Assembly: GCF_030814475.1 (NCBI RefSeq)
Contig: NZ_JAUSVF010000001.1
Location: 3,726,001 to 3,790,000, forward strand
Reading direction: 5' to 3'
From: Pararhizobium capsulatum DSM 1112
GTDB taxonomy: Bacteria; Pseudomonadota; Alphaproteobacteria; Rhizobiales; Rhizobiaceae
DNA length: 64,000 nt
Shown here: positions 46,022 to 56,783 of the stretch, piece after piece
Layout: each line of letters opens with the position of its first letter
Numbering within the stretch: the first letter of the stretch is position 1
Notes under the pieces: model-generated
Told to the model about the DNA's origin: nothing
The model's database searches: none
The model's input: the letters and a program-made list of their open reading frames with translations, nothing else
Program-made: the position numbers and the translations under genes

Positions 46022-47035
46022 CTATAGTCCGAGCACTTCGTCAACACGCATCCTGCCGTCGGGCTGACCAATAACCGAGGCGACCGAGGGGGCGATCTCG
46101 CGTTGCAGGGCGTTAAGCCGCTCCGCCGAGTAGCTCCGGTCGTAGCTGCCGATCCAGAGAATTCTTTGGCTGCGCACATCGATCAACCGGACATTGACCC
46201 GCAACATTTTCTCGGCAGCAGCATTGATCGTGCCATTCACCACGTAGGTAAGGTTCAGCCGATTGCCGAATTCGATCGGGTCTGGGCCTGACAGGCTCTT
46301 GTCGGCAGCTGAGGGCATGTAAAGGTGTATCCCCTCAAAACGGCTGAGCCCGTTCATGATTTCGTCGGCCATGTCCTTTGCAAGCGCTGCATTTGCCGGA
46401 TCATCGCCTTCCGTTTCAAATGGCAGCACGGCAAGCGCCGTGCTGTTGACGGCCGAACTCCGGCTGAACGAACCTGGCTGGGAAAACACCGTCGCGTAGA
46501 TGACGGCGGCGAAGATCAACACGATCGCAATGGCGGCAGCCAGCGTGGCGCGGCGAAACAGCTTGGATGAAACAGCCGTATTTTCTGGTCCGAGCTCCGG
46601 GGCGACGTATACACCTTCTGTTGCGGCTGACGTTACAGGCACCGCAGGGGTGTCCGTATCGGCTTTTTCGATCGTGGGAGCATATTGCCCCTTCGGAATG
46701 GAGATACGCAGCGGATTTCCGCGCCCGGCCGAAACATAGTAACTGTCGAGATCATGGCGCAGACGGCGCGCTTCCAGCCGTACTACGGGATCGGTCTGCG
46801 GATCGAAGCTCTCGTCACGCCCGAAAACGAGCGTCGCGATCGTATAGCCTTTCAGCTCGTGTCCACGACCTGCGAGCAACTCTTCGACAAGATAGCGCAG
46901 AAGCTTCTTGCGGCGCGGCGTCGCCTTGAAGGCGCTGCTCTCGATAATCCGCTCCAGTTCCTGTCTCACGCCTTCCTCGCCGGGGAAGGGATAAACGGGC
47001 TCCTTGGCCCGCTCTTTCGGCCAGCTCGTCAGCAT
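46022..47035 (-). CDS. Membrane-anchored winged-helix regulator with TolB/FlgO-like domain
   Basis: A 337-residue protein. Residues about 14-120 are the winged-helix domain seen in CadC-like and TolB-coupled regulators (KLLRYLVEELLAGRGHELKG, DPQTDPVVRLEARRLRHDL). One membrane helix is at 163-185. A periplasmic TolB/FlgO-like domain follows (VLPFETEGDDPANAALAKDMADEI). It is often annotated as adenylate cyclase but has no cyclase domain. Operator site B lies 144 bp upstream of its start. It is the only regulator in this region, so it is the leading candidate to bind the three phased operators. Confidence 0.85.
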   Translation of the reverse strand: MLTSWPKERAKEPVYPFPGEEGVRQELERIIESSAFKATPRRKKLLRYLVEELLAGRGHELKGYTIATLVFGRDESFDPQTDPVVRLEARRLRHDLDSYYVSAGRGNPLRISIPKGQYAPTIEKADTDTPAVPVTSAATEGVYVAPELGPENTAVSSKLFRRATLAAAIAIVLIFAAVIYATVFSQPGSFSRSSAVNSTALAVLPFETEGDDPANAALAKDMADEIMNGLSRFEGIHLYMPSAADKSLSGPDPIEFGNRLNLTYVVNGTINAAAEKMLRVNVRLIDVRSQRILWIGSYDRSYSAERLNALQREIAPSVASVIGQPDGRMRVDEVLGL

Positions 47036-47178
47036 GCGAATTCACCCCTGTGACCGATTGCTCGGAAACTGCCCGCGTATTCAACTGCGAAGTTGAAAGA
47101 AAAGCCAGCGCAATTCCAACTTGCGGATCGTTTTGGTTGCCGAAGAGTGATCACATAACCGTGCGTCAGTAAAATGAT

Positions 47179-47204
47179 ACAGGTTCGCACCTGTTCGTAC
47201 CTGT
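47179..47204. promoter_or_regulatory. Triple phased operator, site B
   Basis: Half-sites ACAGGT (47179), ACCTGT (47189) and ACCTGT (47199) recur every 10 bp with spacers TCGC and TCGT. It lies in the 302-bp gap between the divergent winged-helix regulator and the outer-membrane barrel gene, so it can control both, including the regulator itself. Nothing else was recognised in this gap. Confidence 0.78.
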
Positions 47205-47337
47205 CCAGGATAGGGGAAGCCTGATCTCCTTTTTTGGGGAGCTAAGCCTTCAACAGAACGTTTCCGGCATGCGCTATACCAGCCGATGAGACCGATGCTA
47301 TACCGAATCGGAATGCATCGGGCGAATGAGGAATGTA

Positions 47338-48141
47338 ATGATTTTAAAGCCGTTTCGAGCCACAATTGCAGCAACGATTGCTCCCTTCGCGATTGCTTCC
47401 TTTGCCTGCGCCGAGGACGCCGATCTTGCCAAACAGCTGTCCAACCCTGTTGCTTCGCTGATCAGTGTTCCCTTCCAGTTCAACGATGACAGCGGCTACG
47501 GCCCTAACGATGGCGACAAGGCGGTTCTCAATATACAGCCTGTCATTCCTTTCTCGCTGAACGAAGACTGGAACGTCATCTCGCGCACTATCATGCCCGT
47601 CGTCTGGCAGGATGATATCGCGGGTGATTCCGGCAGCCAGTTCGGTCTTGGAGATACCTTGCAGAGCTTCTTTTTTTCGCCGAAGGAGCCCACCGCCGGC
47701 GGCGTGATCTGGGGAGCGGGGCCAGCTTTCCTTCTGCCGACAGCGACGGATGAACTCCTGGGCGGCGAAAAATGGGGCCTCGGCCCCACAGCCGTTCTAC
47801 TTAAACAGGAGGGACACTGGACCTACGGGGTGCTCGCCAATCACATATGGTCGGTCGCCGGCGACCATAACCGCGCCGACGTCAGCTCGACCTTCCTGCA
47901 GCCCTTCCTCTCCTACACCACCCCGACCGCGTGGACCTTCGCGCTCAATACGGAAAGCTCTTACGACTGGAAGAACGAGCAGTGGAGCGTGCCGATCAAT
48001 TTTTCTGTTTCCAAGCTCACCAAGTTCGGCGAACAGCCGGTCAGCCTGCAGATCGGCACCCGTTACTGGGCGGAAGCGCCTGATAATGGGCCGAATGGCT
48101 GGGGCGTTCGCGCGGGCATCACCTTCCTGTTTCCGGAGTAA
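47338..48141 (+). CDS. Outer-membrane beta-barrel protein (transporter-like)
   Basis: From the ATG at 47338 (GAGGA 7 nt upstream; 47326 also possible) the protein is 267 residues. A signal peptide ends near ...SFACAED. The rest is alternating beta-strand sequence with many aromatic residues (LNIQPVIPFSLNEDWNVISR, TYGVLANHIWSVAGDHNRAD) and ends in a strand (RAGITFLFPE), as outer-membrane barrels do. Relatives are commonly mislabelled neuromedin U. It is probably a pore for a substrate processed by the nearby sulfatase/phosphatase, which is inference. Confidence 0.82.
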   Translation: MILKPFRATIAATIAPFAIASFACAEDADLAKQLSNPVASLISVPFQFNDDSGYGPNDGDKAVLNIQPVIPFSLNEDWNVISRTIMPVVWQDDIAGDSGSQFGLGDTLQSFFFSPKEPTAGGVIWGAGPAFLLPTATDELLGGEKWGLGPTAVLLKQEGHWTYGVLANHIWSVAGDHNRADVSSTFLQPFLSYTTPTAWTFALNTESSYDWKNEQWSVPINFSVSKLTKFGEQPVSLQIGTRYWAEAPDNGPNGWGVRAGITFLFPE

Positions 48142-48220
48142 ACCCGAACGGGAAATCACGTCGCATCAACAATCAGGGTTCACAAGACTGGCCGGTTCAA
48201 GACGTATTCAGGGGACTAGG

Positions 48221-49192
<972 letters not shown>

Positions 49193-49208
49193 GCGGGAGG
49201 GACTGCAA

Positions 49209-50204
49209 ATGGCAATTTCTCTGCCCACCTTTGGCCGGACAAAGGGTATCAAGCGCTCGACGGAAACCGGCGCGAAAGGCGTTTACGTCAGCGTTGATGA
49301 CCTCGCGGCGCTTGAACCGATTGCCCGCGACCTGACCTTCCTGCGCAAGGCGCCGGTCCACCGCCTGCTCGCCGGGCGGCACGAATCCCGCATGCGCGGC
49401 CGCGGCCTGAGCTTCGAGGAACTGCGCAACTACCTACCCGGCGACGATATCCGCACCATCGACTGGCGCGTCACCGCCCGCACCGGCAAGCCTTTCGTGC
49501 GCGTCTATGACGAGGAAAAGGATCGCCCGGCGCTGGTTATCGTCGATCAGCGCATCAACATGTTCTTCGGCAGCCGCCGCTCGCTGAAATCGGTTGCGGC
49601 CGCCGAAGTCGCAGCACTCTGCGCCTGGCGCGTGACAGCGCTCGGGGACCGCGTCGGTGGCCTCGTGTTCAACGATGTCGAGGATGAGGCCCTGCGTCCG
49701 CACCGCAGCCGCGAAGCCGTCATTCGGTTCGCAGAAGCGATCTCCAACAAGAATAATACGCTCAATGCGACGTCCGACATGCCAAGGACACCCGCCCGGC
49801 TCGATGCTGTGCTGTCAAAGGTCGCAGCCGTGGCGCAGCATGATCACCTGATCATAGTTGTCTCCGATTTCGACGGCCATAGTGCCGCTACCCGTGATCT
49901 TCTCCTGAAGATGTCGGTCGCAAACGACGTCATCTGCATCCTCGTCTATGATCCCTTCCTGCTCGAACTTCCCCGCCAAGGCGAGATGGTGGTGAGCGGC
50001 GGCGCGCTTCAGGCCGAGCTTCAGTTTTCACGTAATTCCGTGCGCGATGCCGTCGATAGTTTCGCGCGCAATCGCGGCCGCGAGCTGCGCTCCTGGCAGC
50101 GTGACATGGGATTGCCGATGCTGGCGATTTCAGCCGCTGAGGAAGTCGCCCCTCAACTGCGCTCGATGCTCGGCCAGCTTGCCTGGCGACAACGGAGACG
50201 ATGA
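49209..50204 (+). CDS. DUF58 domain protein (Bat operon)
   Basis: A 331-residue protein with the DUF58 block RGLSFEELRNYLPGDDIRTI and DWRVTARTGKPFVRVYDEEK, followed by a VWA-like region (LVIVDQRINMFFGSR). It lies 16 bp after moxR and overlaps the next gene (ATGA). It probably works with MoxR in the envelope-stress/aerotolerance complex. Confidence 0.92.
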   Translation: MAISLPTFGRTKGIKRSTETGAKGVYVSVDDLAALEPIARDLTFLRKAPVHRLLAGRHESRMRGRGLSFEELRNYLPGDDIRTIDWRVTARTGKPFVRVYDEEKDRPALVIVDQRINMFFGSRRSLKSVAAAEVAALCAWRVTALGDRVGGLVFNDVEDEALRPHRSREAVIRFAEAISNKNNTLNATSDMPRTPARLDAVLSKVAAVAQHDHLIIVVSDFDGHSAATRDLLLKMSVANDVICILVYDPFLLELPRQGEMVVSGGALQAELQFSRNSVRDAVDSFARNRGRELRSWQRDMGLPMLAISAAEEVAPQLRSMLGQLAWRQRRR

Positions 50205-50728
50205 TGGACCCGACTATGCCGCCAAAAGACCCGATGCTTCAGGCCACCCTGCGGCAGATGGCCGATATCACCCTGCCGCCGCCGGTCTCCATGATGCCGG
50301 CGACCTGGGGCTGGGCCGCACTCGCCGGCCTTGTCGTCCTCGTTCTCGCCTTCGCCTTCTGGCGCTGGCATCGTCGCCGTGCCCAAAACCGTTATCGCCG
50401 GGATGCACTGGCTGATCTCGCCGCCCTGGAATCCGGCAGCGGCAGCGACGCCGGCCGCTTGAAGGCATTGAACGCCCTGCCCGCCCTCATCAAGCGTACT
50501 GCGCTTGCCGTCTGGCCCCGCGAACAGGTCGCATCCCTGAGCGGTCCAGGCTGGGTGAACTTCCTGAGGACCAATGCTGGCAAGGCAAAGATAGAACCCG
50601 AGGGTTTCGCATTCTTCGCGGAAGCCGAATATCGCCTTGCAAACGACGACGTGCCCGACGAAGCAACGGCCCGGCGCGTCTTCGCGGCAGCCCGCCAATG
50701 GATCGAGGGACATCATGTACACCCTTGA
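50201..50728 (+). CDS. DUF4381 domain membrane protein (Bat operon)
   Basis: A 175-residue protein with one membrane helix (about 37-57) and a cytoplasmic helical tail (ALNALPALIKRTALAVWPREQV), the usual DUF4381 layout. It overlaps DUF58 by 4 bp and BatA by 14 bp. Function is known only by association with MoxR-Bat operons. Confidence 0.88.
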   Translation: MMDPTMPPKDPMLQATLRQMADITLPPPVSMMPATWGWAALAGLVVLVLAFAFWRWHRRRAQNRYRRDALADLAALESGSGSDAGRLKALNALPALIKRTALAVWPREQVASLSGPGWVNFLRTNAGKAKIEPEGFAFFAEAEYRLANDDVPDEATARRVFAAARQWIEGHHVHP

Positions 50729-51719
50729 TCACCCCTGGCTGCTGCTTCTGCTGCCGGCGCCGATCCTTATCTGGTGGCTGCTGCCGCCCTACCGCGAGCA
50801 GACGCCGGCGGTGCGCATCCCGTTCTTCGACGACATTACCAAGGCGGCCGGCATCGATGCCACGGAAGGCTCCGTCGTGCCTCGGGCCAACCTTTTGCAG
50901 AAGATCATCGCACCCCTCTGCTGGCTTCTCGTCCTGCTGGCTTTGGCCCGGCCGCAATTCGTCGAGCCGCCGATCGAAAAGACCGAGCCGCAACGCGACC
51001 TGATGTTGGCGCTCGATCTGTCGCAATCCATGGACACCAAGGATTTCCGCGATCCGCAGGGCAATCTCCAGGCCCGTGTCGATGCGGTGAAGACGGTCGT
51101 CGCCGATTTCATCGAAAAGCGGCCCAACGACCGCCTCGGCCTGATTGCCTTCGGTGATGCGCCCTATCCGCTCGTGCCCTTCACGATGGATCATGGCACG
51201 ATGCGTATGATGCTTGCCGATACGCTGCCCGGCATGGCTGGCCCGAGGACTGCTCTCGGCGACGCGATCGGCCTGTCGATCAAGCTCTTCCAGCAAAGCC
51301 AGGCGCCGGACAAGGTTCTGATCGTCCTGACAGACGGCAACGACACGGCGAGCAAGATGACGCCGGACAAGGCCGCCGACATCGCCAAGGAAAACCACAT
51401 CCTCATCCACACTGTCGGCATCGGCGATCCGGCAGCCCAGGGCGAAGACAAGCTCGACCCCGCCACGCTGGAGAAAATCGCCACCACCACCGGCGGCCGC
51501 TATTTCTTCGGCGGCGACGAGAAGGCGCTTGCCGATATCTACACCCTGCTCGACCGGATAACGCCCGCCAACCAGAAGACGCTGAGCTGGCAACCACGCC
51601 TCGAGCTGTTTCACTATCCGCTCGGCGCGGCGATCCTGCTCGTGCTCGGCTATCACCTCCTGATGTGGGGGTACGCGACCAACGCCTCACGCAATCGGGA
51701 TGAGGAGGCCGAAGCATGA
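50715..51719 (+). CDS. batA: VWA-domain protein BatA
   Basis: From the ATG at 50715 the protein is 334 residues. It has N-terminal membrane helices (about 5-25 and 62-80), a VWA domain with an intact metal-ion-dependent adhesion site D101-x-S103-x-S105 (DLSQSMD) and DGND, and a C-terminal helix. It overlaps BatB by 4 bp. BatA and BatB are thought to form an inner-membrane complex used for oxidative or envelope stress tolerance. Confidence 0.92.
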   Translation: MYTLDHPWLLLLLPAPILIWWLLPPYREQTPAVRIPFFDDITKAAGIDATEGSVVPRANLLQKIIAPLCWLLVLLALARPQFVEPPIEKTEPQRDLMLALDLSQSMDTKDFRDPQGNLQARVDAVKTVVADFIEKRPNDRLGLIAFGDAPYPLVPFTMDHGTMRMMLADTLPGMAGPRTALGDAIGLSIKLFQQSQAPDKVLIVLTDGNDTASKMTPDKAADIAKENHILIHTVGIGDPAAQGEDKLDPATLEKIATTTGGRYFFGGDEKALADIYTLLDRITPANQKTLSWQPRLELFHYPLGAAILLVLGYHLLMWGYATNASRNRDEEAEA

Positions 51720-53287
51720 TCGCCGACTTCCATTTCCTGCGCCCCTGGTGGCTCCTGGCCGTGGTCGCGGCAGCGCTTCTCGTCTGGCTGCTCGACCGGC
51801 AGACGGACATGAGGGCGCGCTGGCGAAACCTGATCGCCCCCAACCTGCTCAAACATCTGCTGATCGACCATGTCCAGAGCCGCGGTCTGCGGCCTGTGCA
51901 TCTGATCGCCGGGTTGCTCGCCCTTTCGGCCATCGCCGCGGCGGGTCCGACGTGGGAGAAGGAACGCCCGCCCTTCGTCGAGGACCGCGCACCCCTTGCC
52001 ATCGCCATCGACCTTGGCCCGACCATGGACTCTACCGACATCTCGCCGACCCGGCTGGAGCGCACCAAGCTCAAGGTGCAGGACATCATGGAGCGCCGCA
52101 AAGGCGCTCGCACCGCCCTGTTTGCCTATGCAGGCTCCGCCCACATGGTACTGCCCCTTACCGACGATGCCGCCTTGATCGCGACATATCTCGCAGCACT
52201 TTCTCCGGCACTGATGCCGGTGGAAGGCAAGAATACAGCCAAGGCACTCAATGTCATCGAAGCCGCACTGGCGGACGAAACGGCTCAGGGAACAATCCTG
52301 TTCATGACCGACGGCGTCGAGCACGGCGCGTTCAAGGCCTTTGCCGATTACAAGGGCCGCAACGACCTGATGGTGCTCGGCATCGGCACACCGGAAGGCG
52401 GACCGGTCAAAATCGCCAATGGCAACTACCTCACCGACGCCGGTGGTGCGCGGGTGCAGGCCAAACTCGATGTCGAAGCGCTGAAGGAGTTGCAGTCGGA
52501 TACGTCCGTGCAAGTCGCCACCGTCATGCTCGATGATGCGGATGTCGACTGGATCGTTCGCCGCATCCAGAGCGCCTTTACCCAGAAGACGGATGAGGGC
52601 CTGCAGCGCTGGCGCGATTTCGGCTGGTATCTGACGATCCCGATCGCCCTGCTGGTCATGCTGACATTCCGTCGTGGCCACAAGATCCATTGGCTGGACG
52701 CGTTCGTCGCCTTGCTGCTTCCGCTCGGCCTTACGCCAAAGGCCGAGGCTGCCGACTTTGTCGACGCATGGCTGACGAAGGACCAGCAAGGCCAGCGGGC
52801 CTTCCAACAGGGCGATTACGCTGCCGCCGCCGATCATTTCGAAGATTCCGCCTGGCGTGGGGCCGCCCTTTATCGCGCCGGCCGCTATCAGGACGCCATC
52901 GACGCCTTCGCACAATCGACCGACCCGGAAAGCTACTACAATCAGGGCAACGCGCTGATGCAACTGGACAAGACCGACGAAGCCATCGCCGCTTATAAAC
53001 AGGCGCTGAAGCAGCAGCCGGACTGGCCGGAAGCCGCGGCCAACCTGAAGCTCGCCGAACGCCGCAAAAAGGAAAAGGACGATCTGGAGAAGGAACAAGA
53101 GCAGGAACAGGCCGGCATAGACCCCGACCAGATTCAGTTCGACGACAAGGGAAAGAAGGGCAAGGAGGGGCAGGTCGATCTGGCAGCGCAAACCGCCGAA
53201 ATGTGGATGCGCAACATCCAGGTGTCGCCCGCCCAGCTTCTGGCCCGCAAGTTCGCAATCGAGGCTGCAAGGGACAAGCCGCAATGA
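51716..53287 (+). CDS. batB: BatB/BatC fusion: VWA domain plus TPR
   Basis: A 523-residue protein joining BatB (helices near 11-27 and 60-77, VWA about 95-290, helix near 305) to a BatC-like TPR region (about 360-450, e.g. SYYNQGNALMQLDKTDEAIA). A charged end EKEQEQEQAG follows. The metal site is degenerate: the expected DxSxS reads D99-L-G101-P-T103. The rest of the VWA (LFMTDGVEHG) is kept. Confidence 0.9.
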   Translation: MIADFHFLRPWWLLAVVAAALLVWLLDRQTDMRARWRNLIAPNLLKHLLIDHVQSRGLRPVHLIAGLLALSAIAAAGPTWEKERPPFVEDRAPLAIAIDLGPTMDSTDISPTRLERTKLKVQDIMERRKGARTALFAYAGSAHMVLPLTDDAALIATYLAALSPALMPVEGKNTAKALNVIEAALADETAQGTILFMTDGVEHGAFKAFADYKGRNDLMVLGIGTPEGGPVKIANGNYLTDAGGARVQAKLDVEALKELQSDTSVQVATVMLDDADVDWIVRRIQSAFTQKTDEGLQRWRDFGWYLTIPIALLVMLTFRRGHKIHWLDAFVALLLPLGLTPKAEAADFVDAWLTKDQQGQRAFQQGDYAAAADHFEDSAWRGAALYRAGRYQDAIDAFAQSTDPESYYNQGNALMQLDKTDEAIAAYKQALKQQPDWPEAAANLKLAERRKKEKDDLEKEQEQEQAGIDPDQIQFDDKGKKGKEGQVDLAAQTAEMWMRNIQVSPAQLLARKFAIEAARDKPQ

Positions 53288-54648
53288 GCACCCGGACCTG
53301 CTTTCTTCACATGGTTCCAGCCCTGATGTTCTGGTGCATTGCTACCACGACATCAGCGCTTGCGGCTGACCCGATCGCCCGCGCAACGTTACAATCGAAG
53401 GGCACGCTTTATGTCGGCCAGCAGGTGCTGGTCGATGTCGATGTGCTTGTGCCCAATTACTTCCTGCAGCCGCCCCAATTTCCTGAAATCGATCTGCCGG
53501 GCGCCATCGTGACGCTTCAGGACGGGCGCGCCATGAACCTCAACGAAACGATCGGCGAGGACAGCTATTCCGGCATCCGTCGCACCTACGTCATCACTCC
53601 GCAACAGGCTGGCAACTTCACCCTGCCGCCGGCGGAGATCACCTTCGGCTATGCCGCCGTACCCGGCCAGATGACACAGGGAAAGACAAGCCTGCCGTCG
53701 CTCAGCTTCACCGTGGAAGCCGCCCCCGGCAGTGCGACCCAAGGGGCAAACCAGGGGCCTGGCGTCGTGGCCGCGAAGGTGACCCTCACCCAGGATTTCG
53801 ACCGCGATACCAAAACCCTCAAAGCCGGCGATACGCTCACCAGAACCATCACCATCCGCGCCGAGGGCCTTCGCGCCATGATGATCCCGGAGCCGGAATT
53901 TGAAACGCCCGAAAGCATCCGCGTCTATCGGCAGGACCCTGTCCTTTCCGAAGAAATGGACCGAACCGATCAACCCGTCGCTGGTGTGCGCAAGGACGTG
54001 GCGCAATATCTTTTCCAAGATGTGGGACAATTCGATCTGCCGGCAGTCGAGCTCAGCTGGTTCGACCCTGCCACGGCCAAGACCGAATCCGCGTCGGCAC
54101 CGGCCGTCACAGTCTCCGTAGCTGCAGCTCCCGCCGCCACGACCGAGTTGGCACCAGCGGTCCCTGAGCCGGAAGCCGCCCCCTTCAACTGGTTCCTCGC
54201 CTGCGCGATGGCTGCTGCAGCCCTTATCTCTGGCGCAGTTATCTGGATTCTCGCCCAAGGATTGTCGCGGTTGGAGATTTCTTGGGAAACCCGCCGATCC
54301 GACCAGCGCGAGTCCGAAGCCGCTTATTTCCGCCACGTCGAACAGGCTTGCCATGGCGGCTCCCCCGCGGAAATCGAAAATGCGTTGGATCGTTGGTCGC
54401 GCAAAGCCGGAGTAGTACCATTGCGACCCTGGCTTTCTCGCTACGCGGATGAAGAAACACGTCAAGCCTACGAAGCCCAGCAGCGGTCGGTTTACGCAGA
54501 TAACCCCCTGTCGCACGCTGATCCGCATGCATTGGCGAAAGGCCTGCAAAAGGCCCGCAATGGCTGGTTCGCTCGGGTCGACAGGAAGCCTCGCCGCTGG
54601 CACAGCCGGGTCTTGCCCCAACTCAACCCTGACTGGGAAAGCCGATAG
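53284..54648 (+). CDS. batD: BatD family protein
   Basis: From the ATG at 53284 (overlapping the BatB stop) the protein is 454 residues. It has a signal peptide (to about ...TTSALAAD), BatD-type beta domains (YVGQQVLVDVDVLVPNYFLQ, ATYVITPQQAGNF-like strands), a membrane helix near 310-330, and a cytoplasmic tail. Last gene of the moxR-bat operon. Confidence 0.88.
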   Translation: MSTRTCFLHMVPALMFWCIATTTSALAADPIARATLQSKGTLYVGQQVLVDVDVLVPNYFLQPPQFPEIDLPGAIVTLQDGRAMNLNETIGEDSYSGIRRTYVITPQQAGNFTLPPAEITFGYAAVPGQMTQGKTSLPSLSFTVEAAPGSATQGANQGPGVVAAKVTLTQDFDRDTKTLKAGDTLTRTITIRAEGLRAMMIPEPEFETPESIRVYRQDPVLSEEMDRTDQPVAGVRKDVAQYLFQDVGQFDLPAVELSWFDPATAKTESASAPAVTVSVAAAPAATTELAPAVPEPEAAPFNWFLACAMAAAALISGAVIWILAQGLSRLEISWETRRSDQRESEAAYFRHVEQACHGGSPAEIENALDRWSRKAGVVPLRPWLSRYADEETRQAYEAQQRSVYADNPLSHADPHALAKGLQKARNGWFARVDRKPRRWHSRVLPQLNPDWESR

Positions 54649-54722
54649 TCGGCAGCGTACGGAGCGATTTTCGCAGCCTTATATAGCGGCACGACGAAAA
54701 ACTGCGAAACCGCTCGACACGA

Positions 54723-54750
54723 AAAGGGCGAGGCAAATGCCCCGCCCTTT
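54723..54750. terminator. Bidirectional terminator between batD and the sulfatase gene
   Basis: AAAGGGCG and CGCCCTTT form the outer 8-bp stem, with an inner GGC/GCC pairing. The T/A flanks allow termination from both sides of this convergent pair. Confidence 0.65.
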
Positions 54751-54770
54751 GTTGTTGGGATCGCTACCAA

Positions 54771-56408
54771 TCAACGCGGCGCGAGCTGCTCCAGTTCGTT
54801 CAGCTTCTTGAGCGCTGCCTGCTGCTGCAGCCACCCATAATTGATCCCGCTCGCATTCAACGTGCTTCCGGACTGATACGGATACTCGTTGAAATCCTGG
54901 AAGAACTCCTTGATCTTGCCCTGGATCGGTACCAGCAGCCACATGTTGCGGCCGACGAACTCCATGGCACCACCGCCTTCTTTGATACCCTTTTCATAGG
55001 GATCCATGCGCAGGTTGGTTATCATGGCCCAGCTTGTCACTTCGCGGGTTGCAGTCGCGATGTTGCCCTCGCTGGCCTGGGCAAAAGCCAGCTTCCAATC
55101 GTTCCAGCGGATCGCGTTGAGATTGCCGCCCTGGTCGAAATAGTACACCGATTCCCGCGGCGGCTTATCCGACTCGCCCTTCAGCAGAGCGGTAAGGTCA
55201 AAGCCGTCGAGGTGAACCTTGAAGGTCTTGGTGCCGGCCTTGTAACCCGTCTTCATCTGTTCCTTGATATCAGGAACTCCAGCTGCGGTGGCGAAGGTTG
55301 GCAGCCAATCCATCAGCGTGACGGGAGCGTTGATCTGCGTGCCCGGCTTTACCACGCCCGGCCAGCGAACCATCATCGGAATGCGGAAGCCACCTTCCCA
55401 GGTCGTGCCCTTCTCGCCGTGGAACATGGTCATGGCACCATCCGGCCACAGGGCAATTTCGGCGCCGTTGTCGGTGGTGTAGAGAACGATGGTGTTTTCA
55501 GTGATGCCGAGATCATCGAGTTGCTGGAGAAGCTGGCCGACGTGACCATCGTGCTCCACCATGCCATCGGCGTGGATACCCATTCCCGTCTTGCCCATCG
55601 ACTCCGGCTTCAGGTGCGTGAAGACGTGCATGCGCGTCGAGTTGAACCAGCAGAAGAACGGCTCGTCCGCTTTCGCTTTCCGGTCGATGAAGTCCTTGGC
55701 CGCTGCCAGGAATTCCTCGTCGATGGTCTCCATGCGCTTGGTGTTGAGCGCGCCGGTATCCTCGATCTTGCCATCCGCAGTGGACTTGATGACACCCCGC
55801 GGCCCATATTGTTTACGGAATGCCGCATCCTTCGGATAGAAATAGCCCTCCGGCTCTTCCTCAGCGTTCAGATGGTAGAGGTTGCCGAAGAATTCATCGA
55901 AGCCGTGGTTGGTCGGCAGGTGTTCGTCGCGGTCGCCAAGATGGTTCTTGCCGAACTGATCGGTCGCATAGCCCTTCGATTTCATCACATCAGCGATGGT
56001 CGGCATCCAATCTTGAATACCATGCGGATCGCCCGGCATACCGATGGTCAACAGACCCGTGCGGAACGGTTCCTGACCAAGGATGAACGACGCGCGGCCG
56101 GCCGTGCAGCTCTGCTGGCCATAGCTGTCGGTGAAGATCGCGCCCTCGGCCGCGATGCGGTCGATGTTCGGCGTGCGATAGCCCATGAGCCCCATCGTAT
56201 AGGCGCTGATCTGCGGAATACCGATATCGTCGCCGAAGATGACAAGGATGTTCGGTGTCTTGGCTGTGCCGGCCGTTGTGGATGTCTGGGCCTGTGCAGT
56301 CGTGGCAACTGCGCCACTTGCAGCAGCAGCCGCGGCCAGCATCGTGCCGCCCAAAAGCAGGTCACGCCGATTGATACTCAGAGATTGGTCTTTCTTTTCA
56401 GGGCTCAT
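54771..56408 (-). CDS. Tat-exported type I sulfatase (formylglycine-dependent)
   Basis: From the ATG at 56408 (AGGAG 7 nt upstream) the protein is 545 residues. It has a Tat signal (SINRRDLLLGG, about 11-21, then an Ala-rich segment), and the metal Asp pair D60-D61 in FGDD. The formylglycine motif C101-T-A-G-R105 has Ala where the classical CxPxR has Pro. Further metal and sulfate residues are GKNHLGD and TTDNGAE. It hydrolyses sulfate esters in the periplasm. The FGE at 44953 is its natural maturase, and operator site C lies about 275 bp upstream of the start. Confidence 0.94.
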   Translation of the reverse strand: MSPEKKDQSLSINRRDLLLGGTMLAAAAAASGAVATTAQAQTSTTAGTAKTPNILVIFGDDIGIPQISAYTMGLMGYRTPNIDRIAAEGAIFTDSYGQQSCTAGRASFILGQEPFRTGLLTIGMPGDPHGIQDWMPTIADVMKSKGYATDQFGKNHLGDRDEHLPTNHGFDEFFGNLYHLNAEEEPEGYFYPKDAAFRKQYGPRGVIKSTADGKIEDTGALNTKRMETIDEEFLAAAKDFIDRKAKADEPFFCWFNSTRMHVFTHLKPESMGKTGMGIHADGMVEHDGHVGQLLQQLDDLGITENTIVLYTTDNGAEIALWPDGAMTMFHGEKGTTWEGGFRIPMMVRWPGVVKPGTQINAPVTLMDWLPTFATAAGVPDIKEQMKTGYKAGTKTFKVHLDGFDLTALLKGESDKPPRESVYYFDQGGNLNAIRWNDWKLAFAQASEGNIATATREVTSWAMITNLRMDPYEKGIKEGGGAMEFVGRNMWLLVPIQGKIKEFFQDFNEYPYQSGSTLNASGINYGWLQQQAALKKLNELEQLAPR

Positions 56409-56680
56409 GCTCTGCTCCTGGTGCGGATGAAAGTCTCGAATGCTTCGCGAAATGCCCCGTCCGGCGCTGAATGCCGGCACGTGTCGAAAGATGAACGCCG
56501 GAGACCTGACAGACATGCGCCGGCCATTGCCCGACAAGTATCCACAACAGCAGTTGCGCCTTTTCCGTCCGTCCAGCGTGCAAGGGAAAGCGACAGTTCA
56601 CGCATGCCGCCAAGCACTAAAATGCTGCAACCGCAGCCACGCGTTTGGCAGCTCAACTATGGCGCTCAGATTAAAATGCG

Positions 56681-56706
56681 GTAGGTGCGAACAGGTACGA
56701 ACATGT
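56681..56706. promoter_or_regulatory. Triple phased operator, site C
   Basis: Read toward the sulfatase (minus strand) the order is ACATGT-TCGT-ACCTGT-TCGC-ACCTAC, the same three half-sites and spacers as site B. It lies in the 375-bp gap between the sulfatase start and the stop of the upstream membrane-protein gene; nothing else was recognised in that gap. Confidence 0.75.
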
Positions 56707-56783
56707 TACCGACTGGCCACGGTGCCGCATCGGCGCAACAAACGCCGACAGTCTCGGCGGCCGAAGCTCACATCGTCTTCGGA

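Noticed and set aside
46022..47035. Annotation as adenylate cyclase
   Set aside because: The protein has a winged-helix and a TolB/FlgO-like domain only; no class III catalytic residues are present.
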